A stretch of DNA of 53,296 nucleotides, taken from Streptomyces silvae (GTDB lineage: Bacteria > Actinomycetota > Actinomycetes > Streptomycetales > Streptomycetaceae). Position numbers and translations under genes: made by a program. Location: the NCBI RefSeq assembly GCF_016745505.1, contig NZ_JAERUC010000057.1, positions 1 to 53,296 on the forward strand, read 5' to 3'. Shown here piece after piece: positions 1-7,782 of this stretch (positions are counted from its first letter, which is position 1; every line of letters begins with the position of its first letter). Below the pieces are notes generated by a model. It saw only the letters and a list, made by a program, of their open reading frames with translations, was not told the DNA's origin and did not search any database.

Positions 1-186
1 GACGAGGCCCGCGGTCTGCATCGCGCGCAGTGCCTCGTCGTCGATGCCCACGGCCCGCGGGTAGTCGATGAGCTCGTGCTCCCGCTCGACGACCAGGACG
101 TCGACGCCCTGCTGCCCGAGCAGGTTGGCCAGGGTCAGGCCGACGGGGCCCGCACCGACGACGAGGACGTCGCAAGCGGTGGTCAT
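1..186 (-). CDS. FAD-dependent aromatic monooxygenase, MhpA-like (partial, N-terminus only)
   Basis: Only the first 62 codons lie in the window; the gene continues beyond position 1. The translation opens with an FAD-binding Rossmann motif, [14 protein letters not shown] (GxGxxG at about residues 11-16), followed by the acidic end of the second strand (VVERE), then [13 protein letters not shown], which is typical of 3-(3-hydroxyphenyl)propionate-type class A hydroxylases. The family uses NAD(P)H and O2 to ortho-hydroxylate a phenolic acid to a catechol. The ATG (184-186) overlaps the stop of the upstream aldolase gene (TGA 185-183), so it is the last seen member of the minus-strand meta-cleavage operon. 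The real substrate cannot be told from this fragment. Confidence 0.85.
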   Translation of the reverse strand, partial: MTTACDVLVVGAGPVGLTLANLLGQQGVDVLVVEREHELIDYPRAVGIDDEALRAMQTAGLV

Positions 187-953
187 GAGGTGCTCCTGGT
201 GGATGATGCCGAGTCCAGCGCGGCGAGGGTGTCGCCGAACGCGCGGTTCAGCAGGACGAGATCGATGCCGAGGCCCACGTAGTCGACGAGGCCGTCCGCG
301 AACAGACCGGCCGCGTACTCCGGCCGGCCGGAGTAGATGCCGAGGGTGACGCCGTGCGCGGTCGTCACCTCGCGCAGGTGCAGGATCGCCTCGCGCACCG
401 GGCCGTCCTCCCAGTCGCCGCGTCCGGGCAGGCCGTGGGAGACGGCCAGGTCGGCCGGCCCGATGTAGACCGAGTCCAGGCCCGGGGTCGAGACGATCTC
501 CTCGGCACGGTCGACGCCGGCCTTCGTCTCGATCTGGACGATGGCGGACACCGCGCGGTTGCCGGCCTCGGTGTACGAGTCACCCGGGTACAGCGCCGGC
601 CTGGACGGACCCAGGCTGCGGTTCCCGGCCGGCGGGTACTTGGTGGCCGCGACCAGAGCCTCGGTCTGGGACCGGGACTCGATGGTGGGCGCGATGATGC
701 CGCGGGCCCCACTGTCGAGCAGCCGCAGGACGGGGGCGGGGTCCAGTGAGCCCACGCGCGCGTACGCGTACGGGTTGTCCCGCGGGATCGAGCGCAGGAT
801 CCCGCATGCCGCATCGAGCCCCAGTTCGCCGTGCTGGAGGTCCAGGACTACCCCGTCGTAGCCGGCTGCCGCCGCCCACTCGGGCATCGCGAAGGACGGG
901 ACCGACTGGTGGTACAGGACGGGGTTGGCGCCGCCGGGCGCTGTCTGCCTCAC
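183..953 (-). CDS. HpcH/HpaI-family class II aldolase
   Basis: 256-aa aldolase of the HpaI (2,4-dihydroxyhept-2-ene-1,7-dioate aldolase) / citrate-lyase beta family. Visible landmarks are LDLQHGE with the catalytic-type His41, VQIET with the metal-ligand Glu142 and YIGPADL with Asp168, plus Arg66. I use the GTG at 953-951 because it overlaps the stop of the SnoaL-like gene (TGA 952-950) as other junctions here do, and because the longer open frame upstream has no family resemblance. In this operon it most likely splits the 4-hydroxy-2-oxoacid made by the hydratase into pyruvate and an aldehyde, the job done by MhpE (a DRE-TIM aldolase) in E. coli; so this would be a non-orthologous replacement. 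No acetaldehyde dehydrogenase (MhpF) is seen in the window. Family certain; exact substrate inferred. Confidence 0.88.
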   Translation of the reverse strand: MRQTAPGGANPVLYHQSVPSFAMPEWAAAAGYDGVVLDLQHGELGLDAACGILRSIPRDNPYAYARVGSLDPAPVLRLLDSGARGIIAPTIESRSQTEALVAATKYPPAGNRSLGPSRPALYPGDSYTEAGNRAVSAIVQIETKAGVDRAEEIVSTPGLDSVYIGPADLAVSHGLPGRGDWEDGPVREAILHLREVTTAHGVTLGIYSGRPEYAAGLFADGLVDYVGLGIDLVLLNRAFGDTLAALDSASSTRSTS

Positions 954-1414
954 TGCGCCGGCCCTTCCCGCCCGTCCAGGCGCGCGGCGTGTGCCGCGGC
1001 CGCCCTGCCGCCGAAGACCGGCACGATCTCGCGGCGGGCGAACCGCCATTGCCCGTCGGCCTTCCGGTACCGCTCGCGGAACTCGCCGACCGAAGCGGGC
1101 TGCGTCTGCGGGTCGTTGGTGTCACGGAACGTCAGATACTGCACCGTTCCCTCGACCTCCTCGCCGTCCCGTACGAGGCGGATCCCGCCGATGAAGTGCC
1201 GGCTGACGATGTCGGTCTGCTTGGCGCGCTGGGCGCCCCAGGCCTTGATGGCCTCGCGGTCCATGTCACCCAGGGGGCCGACGGACACACCGTCCTCGGT
1301 GTACAGCTCCCAGGTGGTGTCCGCCTGGTCGTGGTCAAGGCGGTACAGCATCTCGGCGATGAACTGCTCGATCTCGACGCGGGTGACGGCGTCGACGGGT
1401 CGGTAGTCGTTCAT
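950..1414 (-). CDS. SnoaL/NTF2-like small protein
   Basis: 154-aa protein with the cone-shaped NTF2/SnoaL-like pattern: an N-terminal helix (VTRVEIEQFIAEMLYRLDH), a middle stretch with YTEDGVSVGPLG, a conserved-looking SRHFIGG, and a C-terminal strand pair ending in FARREIVPVFGG. It is similar in type to ring-hydroxylating-dioxygenase beta subunits and to the many small SnoaL_4 proteins of aromatic-degradation operons. The ATG at 1414 lies 2 nt after the stop of the hydratase gene, and its own stop overlaps the aldolase GTG. There is no catalytic signature that names a reaction; it might isomerise or hydrate a pathway intermediate, or be accessory to the monooxygenase. Function not assigned. 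Confidence 0.8.
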   Translation of the reverse strand: MNDYRPVDAVTRVEIEQFIAEMLYRLDHDQADTTWELYTEDGVSVGPLGDMDREAIKAWGAQRAKQTDIVSRHFIGGIRLVRDGEEVEGTVQYLTFRDTNDPQTQPASVGEFRERYRKADGQWRFARREIVPVFGGRAAAAHAARLDGREGPAQ

Positions 1415-1416
1415 GT

Positions 1417-2232
1417 TCAGCCTTTCGAGTCCGCGGTCGCGACGACGCGGCCGAGTCCGGTGATGGTGGCGACGCACTCGACGTCGGCGGGCCACGGCTC
1501 GATGTAGCCGATGGACCCGGACAGCAGCACCTCGCCGGTGCGCAGCGGCTCGCCGGTGCGGATCGCGGTCTCGGCCAGCCAGATCACCGCGTTGACCGGG
1601 TCCTGAAGCACGTTGCTGCCGACGCCCCGGGTGATCTCGGTGCCGCCACCCGTGATGACCATCTCGACCTTGGTCAGGTCGACCGCGCCGTACGGGTGCT
1701 GCTCCTCGCCGAGGACGACGCCGCTGCAGCCGGCGTTGTCGGCGATCGTGTCGACGATCTGCCCGACCGACCCGCCGTAGCGGAAGTCGACGACCTCGAA
1801 GGCGGGGGTCACGTAGTCGATCGCGCTTTCCACGGCCTCGCGGGTGGCCTCGAGGATGTCGCTCTTCAGCACGAACGCGACCTCGGCCTCGATCAGCAGG
1901 CGGTTGTACCCGGACAGCGGGAGGCGCGTTCCCGAGGCGTGCACCATGTCGTCGTGGACAATGCCGTAGTCGGGCTCGGAGATACCCACCCGCTCCTGTA
2001 CGAGAGGGTTGGTCAGGCCGACCTTGCGGCCCACCCGCTTCACACCCAGCTCGAGTTCGCGCAGGGCGGCGAACTCGGCGGAGATCGCGTAGGCCGCTTC
2101 GAGATCGCGCTCGGGGAGCCGGGGGCTCACGTACGGCACGGTGTGTACGTCGCGCTTCGCCTCGAACAGTTCGCGCGCGATCTGGGTGATGGTCTCCCGG
2201 GTGACGTTCACTCCGGTCCTTTCGTCAGCCAT
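1417..2232 (-). CDS. mhpD: 2-oxopent-4-enoate hydratase (MhpD-like)
   Basis: 271 aa, close to the E. coli MhpD length. The sequence has the hydratase/decarboxylase landmarks GRKVGLTN near residue 69, the metal-binding EAEVAFVL region, PAFEVVDFR, and NAVIWLAE towards the end. The enzyme adds water to 2-hydroxypenta-2,4-dienoate (or a substituted form) to give 4-hydroxy-2-oxovalerate, using a divalent metal. The ATG at 2232 overlaps the 3' end of the hydrolase gene by 8 nt. A GTG seven codons downstream is a possible alternative start. Its product is the expected substrate of the HpaI-like aldolase two genes on. Confidence 0.9.
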   Translation of the reverse strand: MADERTGVNVTRETITQIARELFEAKRDVHTVPYVSPRLPERDLEAAYAISAEFAALRELELGVKRVGRKVGLTNPLVQERVGISEPDYGIVHDDMVHASGTRLPLSGYNRLLIEAEVAFVLKSDILEATREAVESAIDYVTPAFEVVDFRYGGSVGQIVDTIADNAGCSGVVLGEEQHPYGAVDLTKVEMVITGGGTEITRGVGSNVLQDPVNAVIWLAETAIRTGEPLRTGEVLLSGSIGYIEPWPADVECVATITGLGRVVATADSKG

Positions 2233-3109
2233 GGTTCTTCAGGAAGGCGATGGCCGCGGCGTTGAACTCCGCGGCGCCCTCCCACTGCGGCCAGTGCGCG
2301 GCGCCGCGGATCAGCAGGTACTTGCCGTCCGGGATCAGCCCGCACAGGCGCTCGCCCTCGGCCTCGTCGCCGGTCGGCTCGTTGTCCGTCCACACCATCA
2401 GGGCCGGGACCGGGACCGCCGCGAAGTCGTCGTCCGTCACCCGGTTCTGCCATCGCCGCTCCGGCTCCCGCAGGGCGGACACGTACGCCATGCTGAACCC
2501 GTCGCGGGCGTAGATCGCCTGGCGGACCCGGACGAGCTCGTCGGTGATCTTCTCCGGATCGTGGATCACGACCTGCAGGCGCTTCTTCACGTTGTCGAAG
2601 GTCGGCTCGCTCACCGCCTGGGTGCTCACCGACTGTGTCCTGTCCAGCTGCGGTTCGCCGATCACCCGCCCGCCCGGTGCGGAAAGGATCACCGTGTGCA
2701 GCCGGGAGGGGTGCTTCGGTGCGAACTTCAGCGCGAGCCAGCCGCCGAGCGACTCACCGGCGAGGTGGACGCGCTGAAGTGCCAGCGCGTCCAGCAGCGC
2801 GAGCAGGTGATCCTCGTAGTCGCGGATTTCCAGGGGATGGTCGGACAGTGCGGTGTACCCGTGGCCCGGATAGTCGTAGCCGATCACCCGGAAGCCCGCC
2901 TCGACGAACGCGCGGATGTTCTGCGTCCACGCCTCGATGTGGCCACTGGTGCCGTTGGCGAGGACCACCGTCTGCGCCTCGGGGCCCGCTCCGGCGAAGT
3001 CGAGGACGCGGGTGCGGTAACCGTCCGCGTCCACGTACCGCAGCGTGTGCTCCAGGTCCGCGACCTGCTCCCACAAGGTCGCGAAGTGCGTCTCTCCTGC
3101 CTGGCTCAT
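2225..3109 (-). CDS. mhpC: meta-cleavage product C-C hydrolase (MhpC-like alpha/beta hydrolase)
   Basis: 294-aa alpha/beta hydrolase. The nucleophile elbow is GESLGG with Ser120, the acid is probably Asp242 (VWTDNEPTGDEAEG) and the general base His272 (GAAHWPQWEG); the oxyanion region is ANGTSGH. This layout fits MhpC/BphD, which cleave the C-C bond of a ring-fission product to release a carboxylic acid (succinate in the mhp pathway) and 2-hydroxypentadienoate. The start ATG (3109-3107) overlaps the position where the dioxygenase reading frame would have ended (TGA 3108-3106). Because that frame now stops early at 3225-3223, the gene is 113 nt from the effective upstream stop and translational coupling is probably weakened. 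Confidence 0.9.
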   Translation of the reverse strand: MSQAGETHFATLWEQVADLEHTLRYVDADGYRTRVLDFAGAGPEAQTVVLANGTSGHIEAWTQNIRAFVEAGFRVIGYDYPGHGYTALSDHPLEIRDYEDHLLALLDALALQRVHLAGESLGGWLALKFAPKHPSRLHTVILSAPGGRVIGEPQLDRTQSVSTQAVSEPTFDNVKKRLQVVIHDPEKITDELVRVRQAIYARDGFSMAYVSALREPERRWQNRVTDDDFAAVPVPALMVWTDNEPTGDEAEGERLCGLIPDGKYLLIRGAAHWPQWEGAAEFNAAAIAFLKNHG

Positions 3110-4041
3110 GCGGTCACCGCCGCCTGGATCGCGAAGCCGGCGCCCCACTTCTCGACCGCCCAGTAGTGGTCGACGGCGAGGCGGTACGGGCCGGCGCTGG
3201 ACAGTGCCGCGTAGGCGGCGATTTAGCTGCGCATCTCGTGCGCGGCGGATCCGCCCTCGGCCATGAACCAGCCGTTCTCCCAGCCGTCGACCGGGCTCAG
3301 GTCGCCGGAGCGGAGCACATCGAGTACGAGCGTGTCCCACTCCTCGTTCAGCGGGTCGCTCGGCGCCTTGCTGTCGGCGATCGCCTGGATCCCCTTGACG
3401 ATCATCTGTTCACGGCTGTGCCGCTCCTCGGGCGACGGCGCGTACGCGACCAGGCGCTCGTGCACGGTGCCCGGGGCACCGTCCCAGCGCGGGATCGGAG
3501 GGCTGTGGGAGATGCCGCCCGAGGCGAGGAACAGCACCCTCTTGTCCATCGCCCGGGCCGCACGGCCGAACGCCTCGCCCAACAGGCGCACCCGCTGCAT
3601 CGGCGAGAGCGGCAGGCCGATCGCGTTCACGAACACCGGCACGATCGGCTGTGTGAAGCCCTTCCCGAACACGAAGTCCAGCGGCTGGACCACGCCGTGG
3701 TCGACCTTCATCCGCTCGCTGCGGCCGATGTCGATGCCCTCGTCCAGCACGGCTGCGTGGAAGGCCCGGGCGGCGTCGGCGTCGACGGGGAGCGGCCCGG
3801 CGGTGGTGCCGTAGTCACCGATGCCTTCGGCGACGGCGCCGATCACCCACGGGGCGATCAGCGAGTAGAGCTGGCCGTTGAAGTGGTCGGGCCCGAACAC
3901 CACGACCAGGTCGGGGTCGTAGTCGGCGACGAACGCCCTGACCTCGTCGATGGCGGCATTGATCTCGGCGAACGTCTCCCCGCCCGGGTCGACGTTGCCG
4001 AAGGACGGCGCGTGGGAGAGCGCTGCGACGGCCAGTGACAT
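3106..4041 (-). pseudogene. mhpB: MhpB-like class III extradiol dioxygenase with premature in-frame stop
   Basis: LigB-superfamily 2,3-dihydroxyphenylpropionate 1,2-dioxygenase type. The N-terminal part (272 codons, to 3226) has the Fe(II)/catalytic histidines at the places known for E. coli MhpB: His10 (LSHAP), His53 (GPDHFNG), His115 (KVDHG) and His179 (GGISH). A TAA at 3225-3223 follows GSAAHEMRS. Reading on in the same frame gives 38 more residues (IAAYAALSSAGPYR..., with two Trp) that resemble the MhpB C-terminus, and ends with TGA at 3108-3106, which overlaps the mhpC ATG exactly like the other junctions of this operon. The intact form would be 311 aa, against about 314 for E. coli MhpB. 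The codon at the stop aligns with a Trp (TGG) in E. coli, as I remember that sequence. The truncated 272-aa protein may be inactive or unstable. RBS GAAAGGGG precedes the ATG. Confidence 0.85.
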
Positions 4042-4093
4042 GGCGTGGTTCCCCTTTCTCACAGGGTGGGTCTCGAAAACGGCGGGTGGGTGC

Positions 4094-5449
4094 CTACGCG
4101 GACGCGTCGGCGAGCGCGGGCCGGGGGCCCGGGGCGCCGGAGCGACGCTGGACCAGGTGCAGGGCGAGGATGCAGAAGCCGCCGACGAGCATGGGCAGCG
4201 CGAAGAGAGTGAAGGCCGTTCCCATCCCCATCCCCGCGTCGAAGACCGCGCCGCCCGCGATCGGCGCCGCGATACCGCCGAACCGGCCGATGCCGATGAC
4301 CACACCGAATCCGGTCGAGCGGGCCAGCGTCGGGTACAGCCCCGGGACGATCGTGTAGAAGGCGGCGGTGCCCGAGCAGACGAAGAACGAGGCGACGAAC
4401 AGGGTCCACCAGGCAGTCGGCATGTCCGGGCCGACGATGCCGAACAGCGCCAGGAAGACGGTGGCCAGGATGAGGAAGACCGGGGCGAGGAGGCGCACGC
4501 TGAACTTGTTGCCGAGGAATCCGAAGAGCACGTTGCCGAGGATGCCGCCGATACTGAAGGCGGAGACGAGCTGCGGAGCGAGCGCCGGATCGTGATTGGC
4601 GGACGCGACGGAGCTCGGCGCCCAGTTCGTCATGAAGTAGAAACTGAGCATGTACGCGACGTACCCGACGGTCATCAGCAGCGTGTAGAGGCCGGCCCGG
4701 CCGGCGAACACGGTGCGCAGCAAGCCCTTCACCTTGACGCTCGTCGAGTCGGACTCCGGGAGGGCTTCGAGCGCGGGGCGGTGCATCCTCGTCAGGAGGA
4801 CGTTGAGCCGCTGCAGTGAGTCCGAGCGACGGCCCTCGGAGAGCCAGGCGAGGGATTCGGGGAGCAGGGCCCACGTGACGACCGCGGCGAGGGCGCTCAG
4901 GGCGAAGCCGACCCACCAGCCGAACTGCCAGCCGCGTTCGCCGAGCATCGGGCCCACGATCGTGGAGCCCAGCAGCCCGCCGATGTTGATCGCGGCGGCG
5001 TAGACGGCCATCACCAGGGCATACACGCGCTTGCCCGTGTATTCGGCGAGGATGACGCCGACCACGGCCACCAGGGAACCGACGCCGACACCGGTGATGA
5101 TGCGGCTCACGACGAGGGGCCAGGTCCCGGTCTCCGGCGTCGCGAACGGGCCGATGAACATGCCGATGGCGATCGTCGTGGTGGAGATGACGCCCATCCT
5201 GCGCCTGCCGATGCGGTCGGCGAGCGGCGCGACGAAGATCGAGCCGACGAGCATGCCGATCAGGGCTCCGGACATGACGAGTCCGAGCTGGGCCTTCGAC
5301 ACCCCGAAGCCCTGCTCGATGTACGGGGCGGAGAACGAGGTCAGGGAGACGTCATAGCCATCAAGCACGACGAGGGCGATCGCGATGACGACGGCGCGGA
5401 TCTGCAGTCCGCTCATCTTCCCCTGAACGACTTGGTCGGTGACCTTCAT
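4094..5449 (-). CDS. MFS aromatic acid:H+ symporter (MhpT/PcaK-like)
   Basis: 451-aa, 12-segment major facilitator of the aromatic acid:H+ symporter (AAHS) family. The first helix carries the signature LDGYDVS (Asp30, Asp33), the 2-3 loop reads PLADRIGRRR, and a second basic loop with GNKFSVR follows the central cytoplasmic loop. I start at ATG 5449 (MKVTDQVVQG) with GAGAG just upstream; the open frame continues 28 codons further upstream without homology. It heads the minus-strand operon, 52 nt before the dioxygenase gene, and should import the phenolic acid that the operon degrades. It faces the divergent TetR gene across the heptad-repeat operator. Confidence 0.9.
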   Translation of the reverse strand: MKVTDQVVQGKMSGLQIRAVVIAIALVVLDGYDVSLTSFSAPYIEQGFGVSKAQLGLVMSGALIGMLVGSIFVAPLADRIGRRRMGVISTTTIAIGMFIGPFATPETGTWPLVVSRIITGVGVGSLVAVVGVILAEYTGKRVYALVMAVYAAAINIGGLLGSTIVGPMLGERGWQFGWWVGFALSALAAVVTWALLPESLAWLSEGRRSDSLQRLNVLLTRMHRPALEALPESDSTSVKVKGLLRTVFAGRAGLYTLLMTVGYVAYMLSFYFMTNWAPSSVASANHDPALAPQLVSAFSIGGILGNVLFGFLGNKFSVRLLAPVFLILATVFLALFGIVGPDMPTAWWTLFVASFFVCSGTAAFYTIVPGLYPTLARSTGFGVVIGIGRFGGIAAPIAGGAVFDAGMGMGTAFTLFALPMLVGGFCILALHLVQRRSGAPGPRPALADASA

Positions 5450-5539
5450 GGGCGGCTCTCTCGGGTCAGGTATCGCGCGGACCGGCGTCATCGCCGCCCG
5501 CGAGTCGGGAGACCGCGTCCTGGTCGCGGTCACCTCCAG

Positions 5540-5570
5540 AACCTAGAATCTAGAATCTAGGTTCTAGGTT
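5540..5570. promoter_or_regulatory. Heptad/inverted-repeat operator between MFS operon and tetR
   Basis: Four tandem heptamers, CTAGAAT, CTAGAAT, CTAGGTT, CTAGGTT, occupy 5543-5570. Together with the preceding bases they form nested palindromes: AACCTAGAA (5540-5548) with TTCTAGGTT (5562-5570), and AACCTAGA (5540-5547) with TCTAGGTT (5556-5563). The element is AT-rich in a GC-rich setting and lies in the divergent promoter region, 90 nt before the TetR ATG and 90 nt before the MFS ATG. It is most simply read as the operator of the neighbouring TetR protein, controlling both directions. Sequence facts certain, role inferred. Confidence 0.75.
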
Positions 5571-5658
5571 GAGGGTTACAGTGACCTGCGAGCGCGATCG
5601 GCGTCAGGGGTCGAAGCAAGAATCGACAGAACGCAGTCCGGAGCAACGAGGGGGATGG

Positions 5659-6294
5659 ATGGCCGCCAAACGAAAGGCCCAGCAGGCTTCCGAGGGGTCC
5701 AAGCAGGCGATTCTCGAGGCGGTGCTCGCAAGGGCGGCCGAGGTCGGCTACGAGGGCACCACCATGGCCGACGTCGCACGTGCGTCCGGTCTGCCGATCG
5801 GATCGGTCTACTGGCACTTCCAGAACAAGGAACAACTCTTCGTCGCACTGCTCGACTACTGCTTCGAGGTCTGGAAGCAGACCAACGCGTCCGTCGACGG
5901 CATGCGCGACTTCGTGCGACGCAGTATCAGCGAGTCGGCGGCAGCCTCCGCGAGCGTGGCCGACCCGGCCGCCGCGTTCTGGAGCATCGGTCTCGTCTTC
6001 GCATTCGAGCGACGCCTGGAGGACAACCTCGCACGGCAGCGGTACCTCGCCATCCGTGAGGAGATGTTCGAGTTCGTCACCTCCCGGCGACGAGCCTCGT
6101 ACCCCGGGGTACCCGAGGATGTCGCGGCAGCGCTGGCGCACGACATGGCGGTCATGGGACGGGCGCTCACCGACGGCTTTCGCGTGGCCGCGGCCGCCGG
6201 CGACGACACCGACTTCGCCCGGTACGCCGAGTTGGCCGCCGACGCGCTCGAGTCCCTGGTCGCCACCCGTCTGAAGGAGTACCTCCGTGCCTGA
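5659..6294 (+). CDS. TetR/AcrR-family regulator of the mhp-like operon
   Basis: 211-aa TetR-type repressor. The helix-turn-helix lies at about residues 32-52 (TMADVARASGLPIGSVYWHF, then NKEQLF), followed by an all-helical ligand domain with FERRLEDN and REEMFEF segments. I use ATG 5659, preceded by GAGGGGG; the open frame goes 30 codons further upstream into the operator, where translation is unlikely. It is divergent from the MFS-led operon and overlaps the SDR start by 8 nt, so it probably represses both until the aromatic substrate or an intermediate binds. Confidence 0.88.
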   Translation: MAAKRKAQQASEGSKQAILEAVLARAAEVGYEGTTMADVARASGLPIGSVYWHFQNKEQLFVALLDYCFEVWKQTNASVDGMRDFVRRSISESAAASASVADPAAAFWSIGLVFAFERRLEDNLARQRYLAIREEMFEFVTSRRRASYPGVPEDVAAALAHDMAVMGRALTDGFRVAAAAGDDTDFARYAELAADALESLVATRLKEYLRA

Positions 6295-7015
6295 GACCCT
6301 CTCGGCCGCATCCGGGAAGGTCGCGATCGTTGTCGGCGGCGGATCCGGGATCGGCGCCGCGTGCGTGCGGGAGTTCGCCGCGAACGGTTACCGGGTGGTC
6401 GCGATGTCGCCGTCGGGCCGGGCCACAGCCCTGGCCGAGTCACTCGGTGGCGTCGGCCTGGACGGCTCGAACACCAGCATCGAGGACCTCCGGGCGTGCG
6501 TCGACCTCGCGGTGTCGCGGTACGGCAGGGTCGACGCAGTCGTCAACAGCAGCGGTCACGCGACGCGCGGCCCGGTGCTCGAGATCACCGACGAGCAATG
6601 GTACGAGGGCGTCGACCTCTACCTGCTGAACGTCGTGCGCATGGCCCGCCTCGTGACGCCGCGCCTGGTGGCCTCCGGCGGCGGCGCGATCGTGAACATC
6701 TCCACCGCGGGCGCCCTCGAGCCCGGCCCGATGTTCCCCGTGTCGGTGACGATGCGAGCGGCGCCGGCCTCCTTCACCAAGCTGTACGCCAACGAGTACG
6801 GCCCGCAGGGCATCCGGATGAACAACGTACTCACCGGGCTGACCAAGGACGACCCCAGCACGGTCCCGGCCGAGTGGACGAGTGGCATCCCGCTGCGCCG
6901 AGCGCAGAGTACCGCGGAGGCGGCCCGGATCGTACGTTTCCTGGCCGGCGAGGATTCGGCCTATATGACAGGACAGAACATCCGTGTCGACGGTGGGGAG
7001 ACCAAGTCGGTCTGA
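6287..7015 (+). CDS. SDR-family oxidoreductase with non-canonical active site
   Basis: 242-aa short-chain dehydrogenase fold. GTG start at 6287, overlapping the tetR end and preceded by GAAGGAG. Cofactor motif GGGSGIG at about residues 18-24, NSSG in place of NNAG, NIST as strand 5 with the catalytic-type Ser, and the C-terminal TGQNIRVDGG. The usual YxxxK is missing: where YxxxKAA is expected the sequence reads SVTMRAAPASFTK, so Tyr is Ser and Lys is Arg. The protein may bind NAD(P) without classical dehydrogenase chemistry or use another residue. It is co-transcribed with the TetR gene and so linked to aromatic catabolism; the substrate is unknown. Confidence 0.85.
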   Translation: MPETLSAASGKVAIVVGGGSGIGAACVREFAANGYRVVAMSPSGRATALAESLGGVGLDGSNTSIEDLRACVDLAVSRYGRVDAVVNSSGHATRGPVLEITDEQWYEGVDLYLLNVVRMARLVTPRLVASGGGAIVNISTAGALEPGPMFPVSVTMRAAPASFTKLYANEYGPQGIRMNNVLTGLTKDDPSTVPAEWTSGIPLRRAQSTAEAARIVRFLAGEDSAYMTGQNIRVDGGETKSV

Positions 7016-7782
7016 GGTGCCCCGGCCGACTCCGGCCACCGCACCCGCGTGCTGTCCGGGCCGGGCAGTGGGCTTCGACGGGGCGGTGCGCGCCGAGTTC
7101 CGCGCCCGTTCCAGGGCTCCCATGCGGGCAGGAACAGAACACAACGGTCAGCGGCCCGGCAGGGTTCGGAGTGGTCCGCACCGGGAGGGGCGGCTCCATG
7201 GCTCCCTCGCGCCTTCACGCCCGCACCTGATGTTCACTCCGTCGACGACATGGGCGTGTCTGCTCGGTTCAGACGCAGGTGGTGCGGCCGTGCCTGCCAA
7301 CCGCCTCTGCGTCCCGGGCGCGGCACCGTACTGCGACGTGGGAACGGTCGCGGACTTCCCGCCTCGTCCGCGGTGACTCGTTCGTACGCAGGTGTCCGTT
7401 GGGCCGCCGCAATCCCGTCCAGGCCGGTTCGAAAGTTTCGAACGTAGCGCGCCTGCTTGCGGTGCGTCCCTGGCTTATCCTCGTTCTGTTTTCACGGAGG
7501 CACGCGTGAAAGGGGGCCTGAACAGCGAGAATGCCCTCGTTGCTACCTCTTCTGGCGAGGGGAGTGTTTCCGAAAGACTGTCGAAACTATTGACAGGGGC
7601 ATGGCGTCCTGCGGAAAACTGTGGCCCATCGGACGACAGGAGCCGTCGGTCGGCTCGCGCCGTGTGGCCGGGATGGCGGTCGGTCGTAGCGGTGGGACGG
7701 CCGGGCGGTCCCGCCGTCGTTCGTGCAAGGTCGCGGGCAGCAGAAGCCGTCCGCCCCCCACCAGCCTTCATCGGGAGAACCC
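7016..7782. other. Long intergenic region: SDR 3' side to xlnC leader
   Basis: No gene is supported in these 767 nt. The left half has no recognisable content apart from a short stretch at 7196-7225 that repeats with 4 mismatches in 30 at 9289-9318. The right half holds the xlnC operator at 7427-7443, a TATCCT-like box near 7475, an RBS-like GGAGG (7496-7500) followed by a GTG frame (7506) that shows no protein-like composition, and further CGAAA elements at 7571-7587 next to TTGACA (7590-7595). Confidence 0.6.
7427..7443. promoter_or_regulatory. Xylan-regulon palindrome upstream of xlnC
   Basis: Perfect 17-bp palindrome GTTCGAAAGTTTCGAAC. It shares the CGAAA-N-TTTCG core with sites before abfB, xlnA and bxlE and is the shape expected for a LacI-family operator. 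Weaker related half-sites (TTTCCGAAAG and GTCGAAAC) lie at 7567-7587 beside a TTGACA, so a second promoter nearer the gene is possible. It is 340 nt from the xlnC ATG. Confidence 0.75.
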
